DNA of 64,000 nt. It comes from Dryomyza anilis. Taxonomy: Eukaryota; Arthropoda; Insecta; Diptera; Dryomyzidae. Below the pieces are notes generated by a model. It saw only the letters and a list, made by a program, of their open reading frames with translations. It searched no databases and was not told the origin of the DNA. Made by a program: the position numbers and the translations under genes. Below, piece by piece: positions 35,239-48,262 of the stretch (its first letter is position 1; every line of letters starts with the position of its first letter). The stretch is taken from contig OX638131.1 of NCBI GenBank assembly GCA_951804985.1, forward strand, positions 6,114,630 to 6,178,629. The letters run 5' to 3'.

Positions 35239-36359
35239 AAAAAAAAAAAAAAAAAAAAAAAAAATAGAAAGAAATAAAAAAAGAAATAAAGAAATAAAGA
35301 AATGAAGAAATAAAGAAATGAAGAAATAAAGAAATAAAGAAATAAAGAAATAAAGAAATAAAGAAATAAAGAAATAAAGAAATAAAGAAATAAAGAAATA
35401 AAGAAATAAAGAAATAAAGAAATAAAGAAATAAAGAAATAAAGAAATAAAGAAATAAAGAAATAAAGAAATAAAGAAATAAAGAAATAAAGAAATAAAGA
35501 AATAAAGAAATAAAGAAATAAAGAAATAAAGAAATAAAGAAATAAAGAAATAAAGAAATAAAGAAATAAAGAAATAAAGAAATAAAGAAATAAAGAAATA
35601 AAGAAATAAAGAAATAAAGAAATAAAGAAATAAAGAAATAAAGAAATAAAGAAATAAAGAAATAAAGAAATAAAGAAATAAATAAATAAAGAAATAAAGA
35701 AATAAAGAAATAAAGAAATAAAGAAATAAAGAAATAAAGAAATAAAGAAATAAAGAAATAAAGAAATAAAGAAATAAAGAAATAAAGAAATAAAGAAATA
35801 AAGAAATAAAGAAATAAAGAAATAAAGAAATAAAGAAATAAAGAAATAAAGAAATAAAGAAATAAAGAAATAAAGAAATAAAGAAATAAAGAAATAAAGA
35901 AATAAAGAAATAAAGAAATAAAGAAATAAAGAAATAAAGAAATAAAGAAATAAAGAAATAAAGAAATAAAGAAATAAAGAAATAAAGAAATAAAGAAATA
36001 AAGAAATAAAGAAATAAAGAAATAAAGAAATAAATAAATAAAGAAATAAAGAAATAAAGAAATAAAGAAATAAAGAAATAAAGAAATAAAGAAATAAAGA
36101 AATAAAGAAATAAAGAAATAAAGAAATAAAGAAATAAAGAAATAAAGAAATAAAGAAATAAAGAAATAAAGAAATAAAGAAATAAAGAAATAAAGAAATA
36201 AAGAAATAAAGAAATAAAGAAATAAAGAAATAAAGAAATAAAGAAATAAAGAAATAAAGAAATAAAGAAATAAAGAAATAAAGAAATAAAGAAATAAAGA
36301 AATAAAGAAATAAAGAAATAAAGAAATAAAGAAATAAGGAAATAAAGAAATAAAGAAAT
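35239..36359 (+). repeat. Poly-A tract followed by a nearly pure 8-bp array (AAATAAAG)n
   Basis: Twenty-six A residues (35239-35264) lead into about 135 consecutive copies of AAATAAAG. The few exceptions are AAATGAAG twice at the left edge, AAATAAAT at two interior sites and AAATAAGG near the right edge. Such purity implies recent expansion. The 396-residue minus-strand frame (repeating FLYFFIS) is an artefact. Each + strand unit contains the hexamer AATAAA. True array length may differ if assembly collapsed it. Confidence 0.95.
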
Positions 36360-37093
36360 TAACCGCTATTGGCTGAGGCACCGTTATTCCAACTCGCGCC
36401 CAACAATATGTTACACTTCGAGGAACACGTTTTCCGGAGCTCGTTGTAGCACTTGACGTGTTTTTGGCTTTTTACCAGAATTCTTTGTTATTAGCAGCAG
36501 CCGTAGTAGCAGCTGTAGTAGGTGTTGCCTTGGTGCATGTTGCAGGCGGGATTTAGTCCTTGCACGTTACGTGTGACACTGTGTCATACGTAGTGGCTGC
36601 TGCCTGATAAGCTTTGGGATTCAGTGGCCAAAAAAGCAGGTTTCGCAAACAAAAGCCAAGCAAAATGTGGAAAAAAAAAAAAAAAAAAAGAATTAAAAAC
36701 CCAAACAACTGACAAAATATAGGCGAATTTGTGACAGTTGCTACAGAGTACGTGGTGTAACTCTGTAGTAGGGGATGTAGAGAGAGGTATAGAGGAAGGA
36801 ACATTTTTGAAGGTTGGGCCAGAAAAAAAATATGCAACACTTTTTCAGTCACGCTTAATTGGTTTTTGTGTTTTTTTCGCTGCTGCGCCAGACATTTATG
36901 AGGAATTTACGTCTGACAGCGAAAATTATTGCAAGCGCAGGTGTAATGCATCCTGTAGATGTTACATGGTCTTTTTGTGGCGTCAGTGGACCGCGTAGTT
37001 TTTAATTAGAATCTGTGCAAATGAAGCCAAGGTTGCCATTCATCATGGCGTGTAAAAGAAAAAGTTTTATTTTTTTTTAGATAAATTTGTAAA
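36360..37093. other. Unique sequence
   Basis: Moderately GC-rich, with a 20-A run near 36669. No exon or element recognised; the overlapping frames of 86 and 99 residues are not protein-like. Confidence 0.45.
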
Positions 37094-38400
37094 TTTTACA
37101 CTAAAAAAAAAATTAATTTAATACTAAAAATTTATTAAAAAATAAATTTTGAACTCAAAATGAAATTTTTCACTCAAAATTCAACTTTTAACTCAAAATT
37201 AATAATTCATTCAAAATTAAAATATTCACTAAAAACATATCTCTCAAAATTCAATTTTTCATAGAAAATTCAAGTTTTCACTCAAAATTAATTCCTCACT
37301 CATTTTTCAACCTATCACTCAAAATTTATTGTATCACTCAATATTGAATTTTACACTAAAAACTGTTGTTTTCATTAAAATTCAATTGATCACTCAACAA
37401 TGAATTAAAATTAAATTTTCACTCAAAATTGAATTTTACACTCAAAATTGAATTTTTCACCCAACATTGTTTTTTTACCCCAAATTAATTTTTTCGCTCA
37501 TGTTTACACTCAAAATTAAATTTTTTACTCGAAACTCATTTTTTCACTCAAAACTAAATTTTTCACTAAAAAGTCATTTTTTCGTTCAAATTTACTTTTT
37601 TCAATAAAAATTAATTTTTTTATTAAAATATAACTTATCAATCAAAATTTAATTTTTCAATCAATTTTACACTCAAAATTCAATTTTTCACTCAAAATTC
37701 AATTTTTCACTCAAAATTAAATTTTTCACTCAAAATTCAATTTTTAACTCAAAATTAAATTTTTCAATCAAAATTAATTTTTTCACTCAAAAATTAATTT
37801 TTCACTCAAAATTAAAATGTTCACTCAAAATTCAATTTTTCACTCAAAATTAAATTTTTCACTTAAAATTAAATTTTTCATTTAAAATTTATTTTTTCAT
37901 TCAAAAATGAATTTTTCACTCAAAATTCAATTTTTAACTCAAAATTCAATGTTTCACTCAGAATTTAATTTTTCACCCAAAATTCATTTTCTCACTCAAA
38001 TTTCATTTATAACTAAAAATTAAATTGTATACTAAAAATTAAATTTTTCACTCAAAATAATTTTCACTAAAAATTCAATTTTTCATTCAAAATTTAATTT
38101 TTCACTTAAAATTAAATATATCACTCAAAATTGAGTAATTTTTTGTACTCAAAATTTATTTTTTGACACAAAGTTATTTTTTTACTCAAAATAATTTTTT
38201 TTTTATTAAAAATTAAAATATTCACTCAAAATTAATTTTTTCACTCAAAATTCAGTTTTTCACTAAAAATTAAATTTTTCAGTCAAAATTGAATTTTTCG
38301 CTCAAAATTCAATTTTACAGTCAAATTTAAATTTTACATTAAAATTCATTTATGCACTAAAAATTTTTTTTTTCTCAAAACTGAATTTTACACTTAATAA
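37094..38400 (+). repeat. 19-bp satellite array, CTCAAAATT variant
   Basis: About 65 diverged units of TTTTTCACTCAAAATTCAA and close variants. It is the same family as the array at 50556-51410 (CACTAAAAATTCAA) and in the same orientation, differing mainly at CTCA against CTAA. Unit divergence is higher than in the other two arrays, so it is probably the oldest. Confidence 0.9.
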
Positions 38401-40024
38401 AACTCTATGTGCTCTGTGTCTAACATTTTCTCCCATTACTGTCTAAGGACCCCCTACTGAGTTGTCACGACTCTAATCCGAGAACATGTTGCCATTACTT
38501 GTCAATTCCATTTAATGAGCAGAGGCAGCGCTGCTTTAAAGTGCTGGCAACGTCCACTAGAAAATGCACGCCCACTCGTTGCATGCCCACTTGGCTGCCA
38601 TGTCGGTGGCAGGCAGGCAGGGCTGCCTGTAAATGCGACAGCCAAAGCGTCTTTAAGATGACAGCGCAAAACGACTGGCAGCCAAACCAGCCTGCTCTAA
38701 CTGACTGACAGTCAACGACCTGCGTGCAGATGTCGGCGGATGTAACGCCATCTTGTGGCAAAGACGGAAGCGGAAGCAGCAGGACTTATGTCCTTATGTT
38801 CGCCGCAATTTTAGCACCACAGAGACTGTGCTCAGTGTGTGTATGTGGTGCATGGTACTTGTGCGTTCAAGTGGACATTTGCGCAGGGGTTAAATACCTG
38901 TTCACACACACTCACGAGGACCGAGGGACAGAAGGACATACATGTCAGAGCAAATGTCTGTTCGTTTCCTTGACATAAATTTATACGCGAAGTTGTCAGC
39001 ATGCGACGTTAATGTTTTCATTCGTTTTGTGGAGCTTGTTTTCTTAACTATTCTTTTCCTTATTTTTCTGCTTCGTCCTTTGAACATGTGGAGTGCATAC
39101 TATGCAGCATCTTGTTTGCTTTGCTTTCCGCAGCTGTGACGCCGTTGACAGCAGTTTAAAAACGATGCGTTGCACTTTTGGCAAATCCTTAAAGTCCTTT
39201 AATAACCCGCAAAATCAATGCTGCTTAGAGCTAGCTCAAGCTCGTGCAATTATCCTGCTGCCCAGTTGCACTCTGACTTTAGACTCTCCTCGTATTTCGC
39301 ACAGACTGCATTTTAAATATTGATGCCACATTTGTCCTTGCGATGTCCTTGCAAGTGCTGCCCATGCAATGCAGTTGATTTTTAATTTTATTTTAGGGTC
39401 AGAAGTTGCATTTGACATTCGTTTTATGCTTTTGCGTGTCCTTTCCAAAAAAAAGTCCCATTGCTTCATATGCTGCGCACATGATTCCCGAACTTTGTTG
39501 AGAGTTGCGTCATTATAAATTAAGCTGGGACTAAGGTGCCTCTGTTATGCGCCACAGCAATACTTTGGATGTGAGGCCACATCCTGTCGACAGTCGCCTG
39601 TATCGCAGTGTCCTTAGTCGTCACAACAGTTGTGAGTTGTGACTGCTCGTTGTCAGCATCGTTTGCAGCATGTGTTGCCGCATAATGAAGTGCATTTGTT
39701 GTGACAAAACAAACAATTGCTCCAAATTCGTGCGAAATAATGAGATTCGTTAGAGCATTTAGTCGAGTGGAATTAATTAAGTAGTTTTTCTTTATTTCTG
39801 TTTTATAGCAAATTATGTTTGAACGACCTTTAAGTGTTTTTGTAGCATGTTATGTATGATTATGTTTTAAATGGATGACAAAATTAGTATGAAAGGTTAG
39901 GTTATATTGAAAACATCGAATTGAAGCTATTCTGACAGATATTAGTTGAGGTGGAAGTACTTTGAAATTTATAGTCGGTCTAAATATATATGATATATGT
40001 GAAGAAATTAATATAAAACGGTTT
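38401..40024. other. Unique GC-richer island
   Basis: Unique sequence with several overlapping frames of 60-88 residues on both strands, none recognisable. No exon was supported and no transposon seen. Confidence 0.45.
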
Positions 40025-42795
40025 ATTTCGAGACGAGACCAAAATTTCTGTGGAAATCGAGCAGAGATTTGAGTTCCAGAGATAAAGAGTTTCTAGCAAT
40101 ATCACTTCTTAATTTAATACGAGATCGGAATGTCTTTGATAGTCGAGACGAGTTTCGAGAATGAGTTCATAATTTCAAAAACCTATCAGTGTCACTCTTA
40201 ATTTGATCGATATCTCTTCAAAATTCGAGACAGGATTGTAATTTCTGTGATAGTTGAGAAGAGATTGGAGAATCATTTTTTTGTAATTATAAAACCGCTA
40301 TCGATCGAAGATCTGTGGTAGTCGAGAAGAGAATCAAGTACGAGATTATTATTTTGAATCGATTAAGAATACCTATCGATATCACTTCTTAATTCACGAC
40401 GAGATCGGAGTGCCTCGATGAGACTCAAGTACGAGCTCAATACTTTGCAAAGGTTAAGAATCTATATCGATATCTCTTCTTAATTCTAGACTATCGAAAG
40501 GTCTGTGATAGTCGAGAAGAGTATCAAGTACGAAATCACAATTTGAAGACGATATCTGAATGTCTCTGATAATCGGGTCGAAATTCGAGAATGAGTTCAT
40601 GGTTTCAAAGGTCAAAAATCTCTAACAATATCACTCTTAATTTGCGACGAGATTGGAATTACTGTGGTAGTCGTGATGAAATTCAAGAAAAAGATCAATT
40701 TTTATCAATATTTAAGAATTTGTATCGATATCTCTTCTTATTTTGAGATTAGATCGGAATGTCTGTGGTAGTCGAGAAGAGATTCGAGAGCAAGATCATT
40801 ATTATGCAAAGATTAAGATTCTCTATCTATATCTTCTCTTAATTCAAGACGAGATCGGAATGTCTCTGATGGTCGAGACGAAATGAGTTCATGATAACAA
40901 AGGTCAAAAATCTCTAACAGTATCACTCTTAATTTGAGACGAGATTGGAATTGCTGTGGTAGTCGAAATTAAGTATAATAACTAGATACATTTTGAACAA
41001 TATTTAAGAATCTCTAACGATACCACTTCTTATTTCGAGACGAGATTGGAATGTCTGTGATAGTTTAAAATATATTCGGGAATGAGAGCATTATTTTACA
41101 AAGTTTGAGGATCCCTATCGATATCAGTTCTTAATTCGAGACGAGAATGGAATGAATATGGTAGTCGAGATGAGATTCGAGAACGATATCATTATTTTAC
41201 AAAGTTTAAGAATCTCTATCGATATCTCTTCTTATTTCGAGAGAAATTTGAATGTTTATGGAAGTCGAAAAGAGATTCGAGAACAAGATCATTATTTTAA
41301 GATATATATCGATATCACTTCATAATTCAAGACGAGATCGGAATGTCTGTGTAATTTAGAACGAGATTCGAGAATAAGATCATTATTTTACAAACTTAAG
41401 AAATCTCTATTAACATCAGTTAATCATTCGATATGACATCGGAATGTCTGTGGTAGTCTAGACGAAATTGGAGAACGATATCATTATTTTGCAAAATTGA
41501 AGAACCTCTATCGATATCGTTCCTTAATTCGAGTCGAGTTCGGAATGTCTGTGGTAGTCGACAAGAAATTCGATAACGAGATCGGGATGACCGTGGTAGA
41601 CGAGAAGAGATTCGTGAACCAGATCATTATTTTGGACAGTTTATAAATCTCGTTCGATATCATTTCTTAATTTGAAACGTGGTAGTCGAGGGGAAAAACT
41701 AGACCATTAATTTGCAAAGTTTTAGAATTTCTATAGTTTAGATTGGGATGTCTGTGGATGTCGAGACAGAATTCGAGTACAAAATTATTATTCTACATAG
41801 TTTAAGAATCTCTAGCGATTTTATTTGCTAATCCAAAACGAGATAGGAATGAATGAGGTAATCCTGACGTTATTAAAGAACGGTATCATTATTTGACAAG
41901 TTTAAGAATCTCTATCGATTCACTTCTTAATTTGAGGAGAGATTCAACATCCGACTGTCTATAGTAGTCGTGACGATATTCGAAAACGATATCATTATTA
42001 CGCTAATTTTAAAAATCTCTATCGATATCATTTCATTTGCATTGATAGTCGATTATTTTTTTTGTAATGTTTAAGAGTATCGTTCGATACCATTAATTCC
42101 AAAAAATATCAGGATGTCTGCAGTACTCGAGCGAGGACTCCAGAATAAAGAAGATCGGGATGTCTGCTCTATTCGAGAGAAGATTCCAGATCAAGAAGCA
42201 GCCGAGTCTTTGTTTTGTAATGTTTAAGAGTTTCGATTGATATCATTAATTCCAAAGAAGATCAGAATGTCTGTAGTACTCGAGAGAAGATTGCAGAATA
42301 AAGAAGGTCGGGATGTCTGCAGTACTCGAGAGAAGATTTCAGAACAAGAAGTAGTCGAAGATTTTTTTTTGTAATGTTTAAGATTGTCGATTGATATCAT
42401 TAATTACAAAGACGATCGGAATGTCTGTAGTACTCGAGAGAAGATTCCAGAATAAAGATGATCGTGATGTCCGCAGTACTCGAGAGAAGATTCCAGAACA
42501 AGAAGTAGCTGTGGCTTTGTTTTGTAATGTTTAAGATATCATTAATTCCAAAGAAGATCGGAATGTCTGTAGTACTCGAGCGAGGACTCCAGAATAAAGA
42601 AGATCGGGATGTCTGCTGTATTCGAGAGAAGATTCCAGATCAAGAAGTAGCCGAGTCTTTGTTTTATAATGTTTAAGAGTCTCAATTGATATCATTAATT
42701 ACAAAGACGATCGGAATGTACTCGAGAGAAGATTGCAGAATAAAGAAGGTCGGGATGTCTGCAGTACTCGAGAGAAGATTCCAGAACAAGATTTT
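40025..42795 (+). repeat. Satellite array: ~100-bp units passing into a 153-bp higher-order unit
   Basis: The first two kilobases repeat GAGATCGGAATGTCTGTGGT, AGTCGAGAAGAGATTCGAG, ATCATTATTTTGCAAAGTTT and ATCGATATCACTTCTTAATT at roughly 100-bp spacing with much drift. From about 42040, GTAATGTTTAAGA returns at 42064, 42217, 42371, 42524 and 42666. That gives 153, 154, 153 and 142 bp, with two AGTACTCGAGAGAAGATTCC subunits per period. The right part is more homogeneous and hence younger. Confidence 0.9.
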
Positions 42796-44785
42796 CATTT
42801 CGAGTTCAATAATAACACTCCTTAAATCTCAATAAATCTCGTTTAATCCCATAACTTAAAGTAAAGCGGTGAAGATTTCGCATAATCATGTCTACTATTT
42901 GAAGACGAGATCGATAATAGATTTAAATACTTGGGCAGTTGAGAGAAAATCGAGAATTAGATCGCGTTTTTACAAATTCAAGAAATCGCAAACAAGATTT
43001 CAAAAATCTGGTTAAGTCTTGCTTCAATATCTTTGTTTACTGCACATTATCACTGTTAATCTGTTCCTTCCGTTAGAAGGTATTCTTTATTCAAGAAGTT
43101 AATGTTTCTAAAAAAACCGACCAATTTATCCTAGAAAAATTTAATTTAACTTAAAAACCATTAAATCAATCAACTATTACTTGGTAAGCCTTAGAAAAAG
43201 TTTCTTTTTCATCACTCAAACCTACTCAGACAGATTAAGTGCTTCGCAAATGACATGCAATACATACGAAATTCCATTTCTAACTGTCTTTTAATCAAAA
43301 TGTCTTTTCAATCATGTCTCTTTTTTAATATGCACATAAAACCAATAGCAATTAAGTGTTTTCCGAACTTTGTTTTATGCTGACATTGGTCGTTGATCCT
43401 TTGGCAGGCATTAAAAATGCCAACGAAGAGTATTGATTTAAACAAAAGTCGAAATGACTTTTAGGCTGTCTGTGCCTTTTGATAGATGCACATAGTGCAA
43501 TAAACGTTACTAAACTTTTGACCCAATTCCTGAAGAATCATGAAATTAAACACCAAAATAAAAACGTACACTTCAAGAACATTAGTCACCATTGCCTCGA
43601 AAGGAGAGATACTCTTTGAAAATCAATTAAATTCATAAAATCAACCACAAGAATAACAAGAGTCAATTTATAGTCCACAATGGCACGAAGTCAATTCATT
43701 GCACAATGGCCGTATAACTCTTTAACTGCACAAGTTTTACTGTCATTGCCATTAATAGTGTTGACTTTAATGCCTACTCAAGTCACAGACGGACGAACGG
43801 GCGAGGGCGTATAACTCTTCCCCATGACTCTCATATAAAAAAGACTCCGAAAAAAATACCAAATAGCACTAGGGCCGTTGAGCAAATTGCTCCATTATGT
43901 AGTATGCCAAGAAGAAACGTCAAAAAAGTGGCTACGACCATCACGGTCGAACAGATAGACGTCGCACACTTTATGCGAAATTAATTCAAATGACTCATTA
44001 GGGATTTATAAATAATTTCCAACCAACCATTCGTTCGTCCGTGCTTTCCTTCGTTCTTTCGTCCAGCTGACGGGGATTTTGGCGTAACCTAAACGCCACC
44101 CAGACAAAGTCTGATGAAAAATTCCATGTGAGCTCCATGTCGAAATACATAAAAATTAATGAATTACACGCAAAACATATTGAGTCAGCGCCAAATATAT
44201 ATAAAAAAAAGAAAAACTGTCAAGATAGGCACAGACAGATGTGCCGAAAGATAAACGAAATAGAAGAATAGCACGAACACGAAGAATACGACGAAGTACA
44301 ATGCGAGACTAAGACAGATAGTTAAATAGTTGATATTTGCACAATGTCAACGAATTGTTTTGACAGCGGGCTCCGTTGAGTTGAGGAGTTGAGCGGGAGC
44401 AAGAGCAGGAGCAAAACTGCTTCTTCTCTTTAATGTCTTCACCAGACGGCATCATACATAATGCTCCTCGTTGAGTGTACATGGAGCATTACCATAAATT
44501 TCCCTCGGGTGATGTGTTTTTACGTAAAATATTGTTTTGCTTGCCATGATTTAAATAAATTATGTACTCGACATGTAGACGACTAATTTTGGAATAAAAC
44601 AAATAAGTTTGGCTTTGCCAAGGATGAGATTTGAATGTCAGTCGAAATGTTTAAGGAATGTGCGTATTAATATTGAATGAAAGAGAATTATTAATGTGGC
44701 ATTTATACATTATTTTTATGTTTTGTATTATGAGAATTATTTGTGACGAAAACAATATCTAATACTTCAATTATAAGAAAGATAA
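42796..44785. other. Unique sequence
   Basis: No exon, RNA or element recognised over about 2 kb. The 43400-44500 part contains ordinary intron-like sequence. Confidence 0.5.
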
Positions 44786-46137
44786 ACTTTTAGTAAAAAT
44801 TTGAAGTGAAAATTTGATTTTTTAGCGAAAAATTAAATTTTTAGTGAAAATTTAAATTTTTAGTGAAAAATTGAATTTTTAGTGAAAATTTGAATTTTTA
44901 GTGAAAAATTGAATTTTTAGTGAAAAATTGAATTTTTAGTGAAAAATTGAATTTTTAGTGAAAAATTGAATTTTTAGTGAAAAATTGAATTTTTAGTGAA
45001 AAATTGAATTTTTAGTGAAAAATTGAATTTTTAGTGAAAATTGAATTTTTAGTGAAAATTTGAATTTTTGAATTTTTAGTGAAAATTTGAATTTTTAGTG
45101 AAAATTTGAATTTTTAGTGAGAATTTGAATTTTTAGTAAAAAATTGAATTTTTAGTGAAAATTTGAATTTTTAGTGAAAAATTGAATTTTTAGTGAAAAT
45201 TTGAATTTTTAGTGAAAAATTGAATTTTTAGTGAAAAATTGAATTTTTAGTGAGAAATTGAATTTTTAGTGAAAAATTGAATTTTTAGTGAAAATTGAAT
45301 TTTTAGTGAAAAATTGAATTTTTAGTGAAAATTTGAATTTTTAGTAAAAAATTGAATTTTTAGTGAAAAATTGAATTTTTAGTGAAAAATTGAATTTTTA
45401 GTGAAAAATTGAATTTTTAGTGAAAATTTGAATTTTTAGTGAAAAATTGAATTTTTAGTGAAAATTTGAATTATGAGTGAAAATTTGAATTCTTAGTGAA
45501 AAATTGAATTTTTAATAAATAATTGAATTTTTAGTGAAAATTTGAATTTTTAGTGAAAATTTGAATTTTTAGTGAAAATTTGAATTTTTAGTGAAAATTT
45601 GAATTTTTAGTGAAAATTGGAATTTTTAGTGAAAATTGGAATTTTTAGTGAAAATTTGAATTTTTAGTGAAAATTTGAATTTTTAGTGAAAATTTGAATT
45701 TTTAGTGAAAATATGAATTTTTAGTGAAAATTTGAATTTTTAGTGAAAATTTGAATTTTTAGTGAAAATTGAATTTTTAGTGAAAATTGAATTTTTAGTG
45801 AAAATTGAATTTTTAGTGAAAATTTGAATTTTTAGTGAAAAATTTAATTTTTAGTGAAAAATTGAATTTATAGTGAAAAATTGAATTTATAGTGAAAAAT
45901 TGAATTTTTAGTGAAAAATTGAATTTTTAGTGAACATTTTAATTTTTAGTGAAAAATTAAATTTATAGCGAAAAATTTGATTTTTAGTGAAATTTTTAAT
46001 TTTTAGCGAAAAATTGAATTTTTAGTGAAAATACGAATTTTTAGTGAAAATTGAATTTTTTAGTTATAAATTGAATTTTTAATAAACATTTATAAAAATT
46101 TGAATTTTTCGTGAAAAAAAATGTTAGTGAAAATTTA
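44786..46137 (-). repeat. 19-bp satellite array, inverted relative to its two sisters
   Basis: About 70 units of ATTTGAATTTTTAGTGAAA or the 18-19-bp form with AAAATTGAATTTTTAGTG. The reverse complement is exactly the unit of the 50556-51410 array. Many consecutive units are identical, especially at 45540-45760, which suggests recent homogenisation. On the + strand each unit offers TTTTTAG, a 3' splice site look-alike. Confidence 0.95.
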
Positions 46138-47859
46138 TATTAAATCAATCGAAAACTCCTCTTAAATGAAAATATCTAATTTATGAAATCCCCGCATTAT
46201 AACCATTTACTCAGCTAATCTTAAACAAGAAACTGCAGTAAGGTCCGCTTAATTCAGATTAATATTATGCGCTGTTTATAGCACATTAACATAAGTTGAT
46301 TTTCCAAGAAGCCGCTCCCCAGTGACAGCCCCCAGCGCCCTCTGCTTGAATGAGGGCGCCCTATAATCAGCCTAATCAACTTGCAGCACTTTGCAGAAAG
46401 CGATCATTAATCAAAGAGTGATTCAAAATTTCGCAGACTTTTCAGTTGATGATGAATGTGTGTCTTTCTGTTAACTTTTGTGCTCTCCGAAGTAGTCTGG
46501 CCACTCTGGGCGCGCGCACAGGGTGTTTTAAAAATGACGCAATTAGTACAGGACAATTTGCTTGGATTCTGACAGCCAGTCACCGAGTAACAGCGAGTAG
46601 CGCTAAATAATTGAAAAACCAAAGATGGCAAAAAAAAGCATAATTAATGACAGCTCGTAAGAAAGACATACTTTTGAATATGTTACGTACTTTTTGTAAA
46701 TTCTTCTTTTATTTTGTTTTATATCAAATTAAAGTTAAATGTAATATAGCTGTGGCATTAAAGTGCCATTAAATGACAGTCATTAAGTGACAGCAGTCAG
46801 TGTTGCCAACAACTGCAAAAATTACAAAAAAAATAAGAATGCAGTAATTGTGCTAATTTGTCAGTGTAAAGTTCAGCTGTGTCAGCCAGCAGATGGGGTG
46901 CAGATTGAGTGCTCCACTGCTGCAGCTACTAAAATATTTTACGATTGACTCTTTTGATGGGGCAGCAAGTAGCAACTGAGAGACAGTCGGACAACTGGGG
47001 ACAACATTGAATTGTCAGTTGGTTGTCAGTAAACTGTTGCATTGTTTAATTTATGACACGCAGAATGACAATACGAAGCGTCGTTAAACCAAAGCAGGTC
47101 GCAGCAAGGGCCGAATTGTGCTGAAAAAAAAGTACGGAGCTTTTGACTTTTAAACGGCCGTGAAAATTGAACCGGCTCACAGAATTTAAAATTATGATGA
47201 TTTCATTTAAAGAAAGATTTTTTCAAATTTTTAATTTGCACTTCCAATGATGCTTAAAATAAATTTGCATTCATGTATCCAGAAATAAAACATATTAAAT
47301 TTATAGTATTTCAATTGAAAAACAATTATTTATACTATGTATTAATATTAATCAATAGGATGTATACCATTAGTTTAATAATATTTAAACTATTAATAAA
47401 ATATTTTGTTTTACAATGTGGCTCCTTCCCTGGTAACAATTGAATTACATGCCAAGCATCAATAAAGCTAATTAATATCATTTTTATGATGTTTTTAAAG
47501 ATTTTAATTAAGTAATGTCATTTTTTATGATATTTTTAAGGATTTTCATTAAGTATTAAATACTTTTAAAATTAACCTAAAAACTGCTTAAGTGGTGATA
47601 AAAAAAAATTGACTAGCAATGATTGTAAAAAATTAAGTCTTAACCATGGCGTATTTGATTTCGAATAACCTTGAATTTTTTTAGGAGTTATTAAGCTATT
47701 TTTAGAGTCTTTTTAGTATTTAATAATACAAAATTAAGTTGTATCAAATCATAAAATCTTTAACAGCATTAAGGTTAAATCCAAACAATCGGTATTGATT
47801 TTTTACACTCAAAAAACTTTTTTCTAATATTGAATTAAATTTTACTTATATTAAAAAAA
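46138..47859. other. Unique sequence, then AT-rich
   Basis: A perfect 11-mer TGGCAACACTG in reverse occurs at 46798-46808. The 46200-47150 part is GC-richer and unique. From 47160 it becomes AT-rich with ATTAATATTAATCAATAGGA-type words that may be MITE remnants. No exon recognised. Confidence 0.45.
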
Positions 47860-48262
47860 GTAAATTGAATGATAGTTAACATTTGTTCTTTAGGCTAAGA
47901 ATAAAGTTTCTTTGAACTAAATAAAATTTAAATTCAATTTAAACTAATTCAAGTCAATTGCATAAATTAAAATTGAACCTATTTTAATTAATTGAAATTA
48001 TGATAGTTAATATTTTTTCTGTAGTTTAAGAATAAAGTTTCTTTAAAATGTTCTTAATATCAATAAACTATTTTCTAAGTCAACTGAATTTAATAAATTT
48101 TTATAAAATTTTAAATTGCTATAGCATAAAATAAAATTAACCTATTTTAATTAATTGAAGTTATTATAGTTAATATATTTTCTGCATTCTAAGAATAAAG
48201 TTTCTTTAAAATGCATAAAAAATTCAAGTGAAAATTTTCTTAATATCAAGAAACTATTTTCT
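47860..48262 (+). repeat. Three diverged direct repeats, ~130-165 bp apart
   Basis: AAGAATAAAGTTTCTTT recurs at 47897, 48028 and 48191, each preceded by a TATAGTTAATAT-like word. The last two are followed by CTTAATATCAAGAAACTATT-like words and TTTTCTGAGT. Confidence 0.6.

Noticed and set aside
35191..36381. 396-residue minus-strand open frame
   Set aside because: It translates the 8-bp array into a repeating FLYFFIS pattern; no frame-independent protein signal exists.
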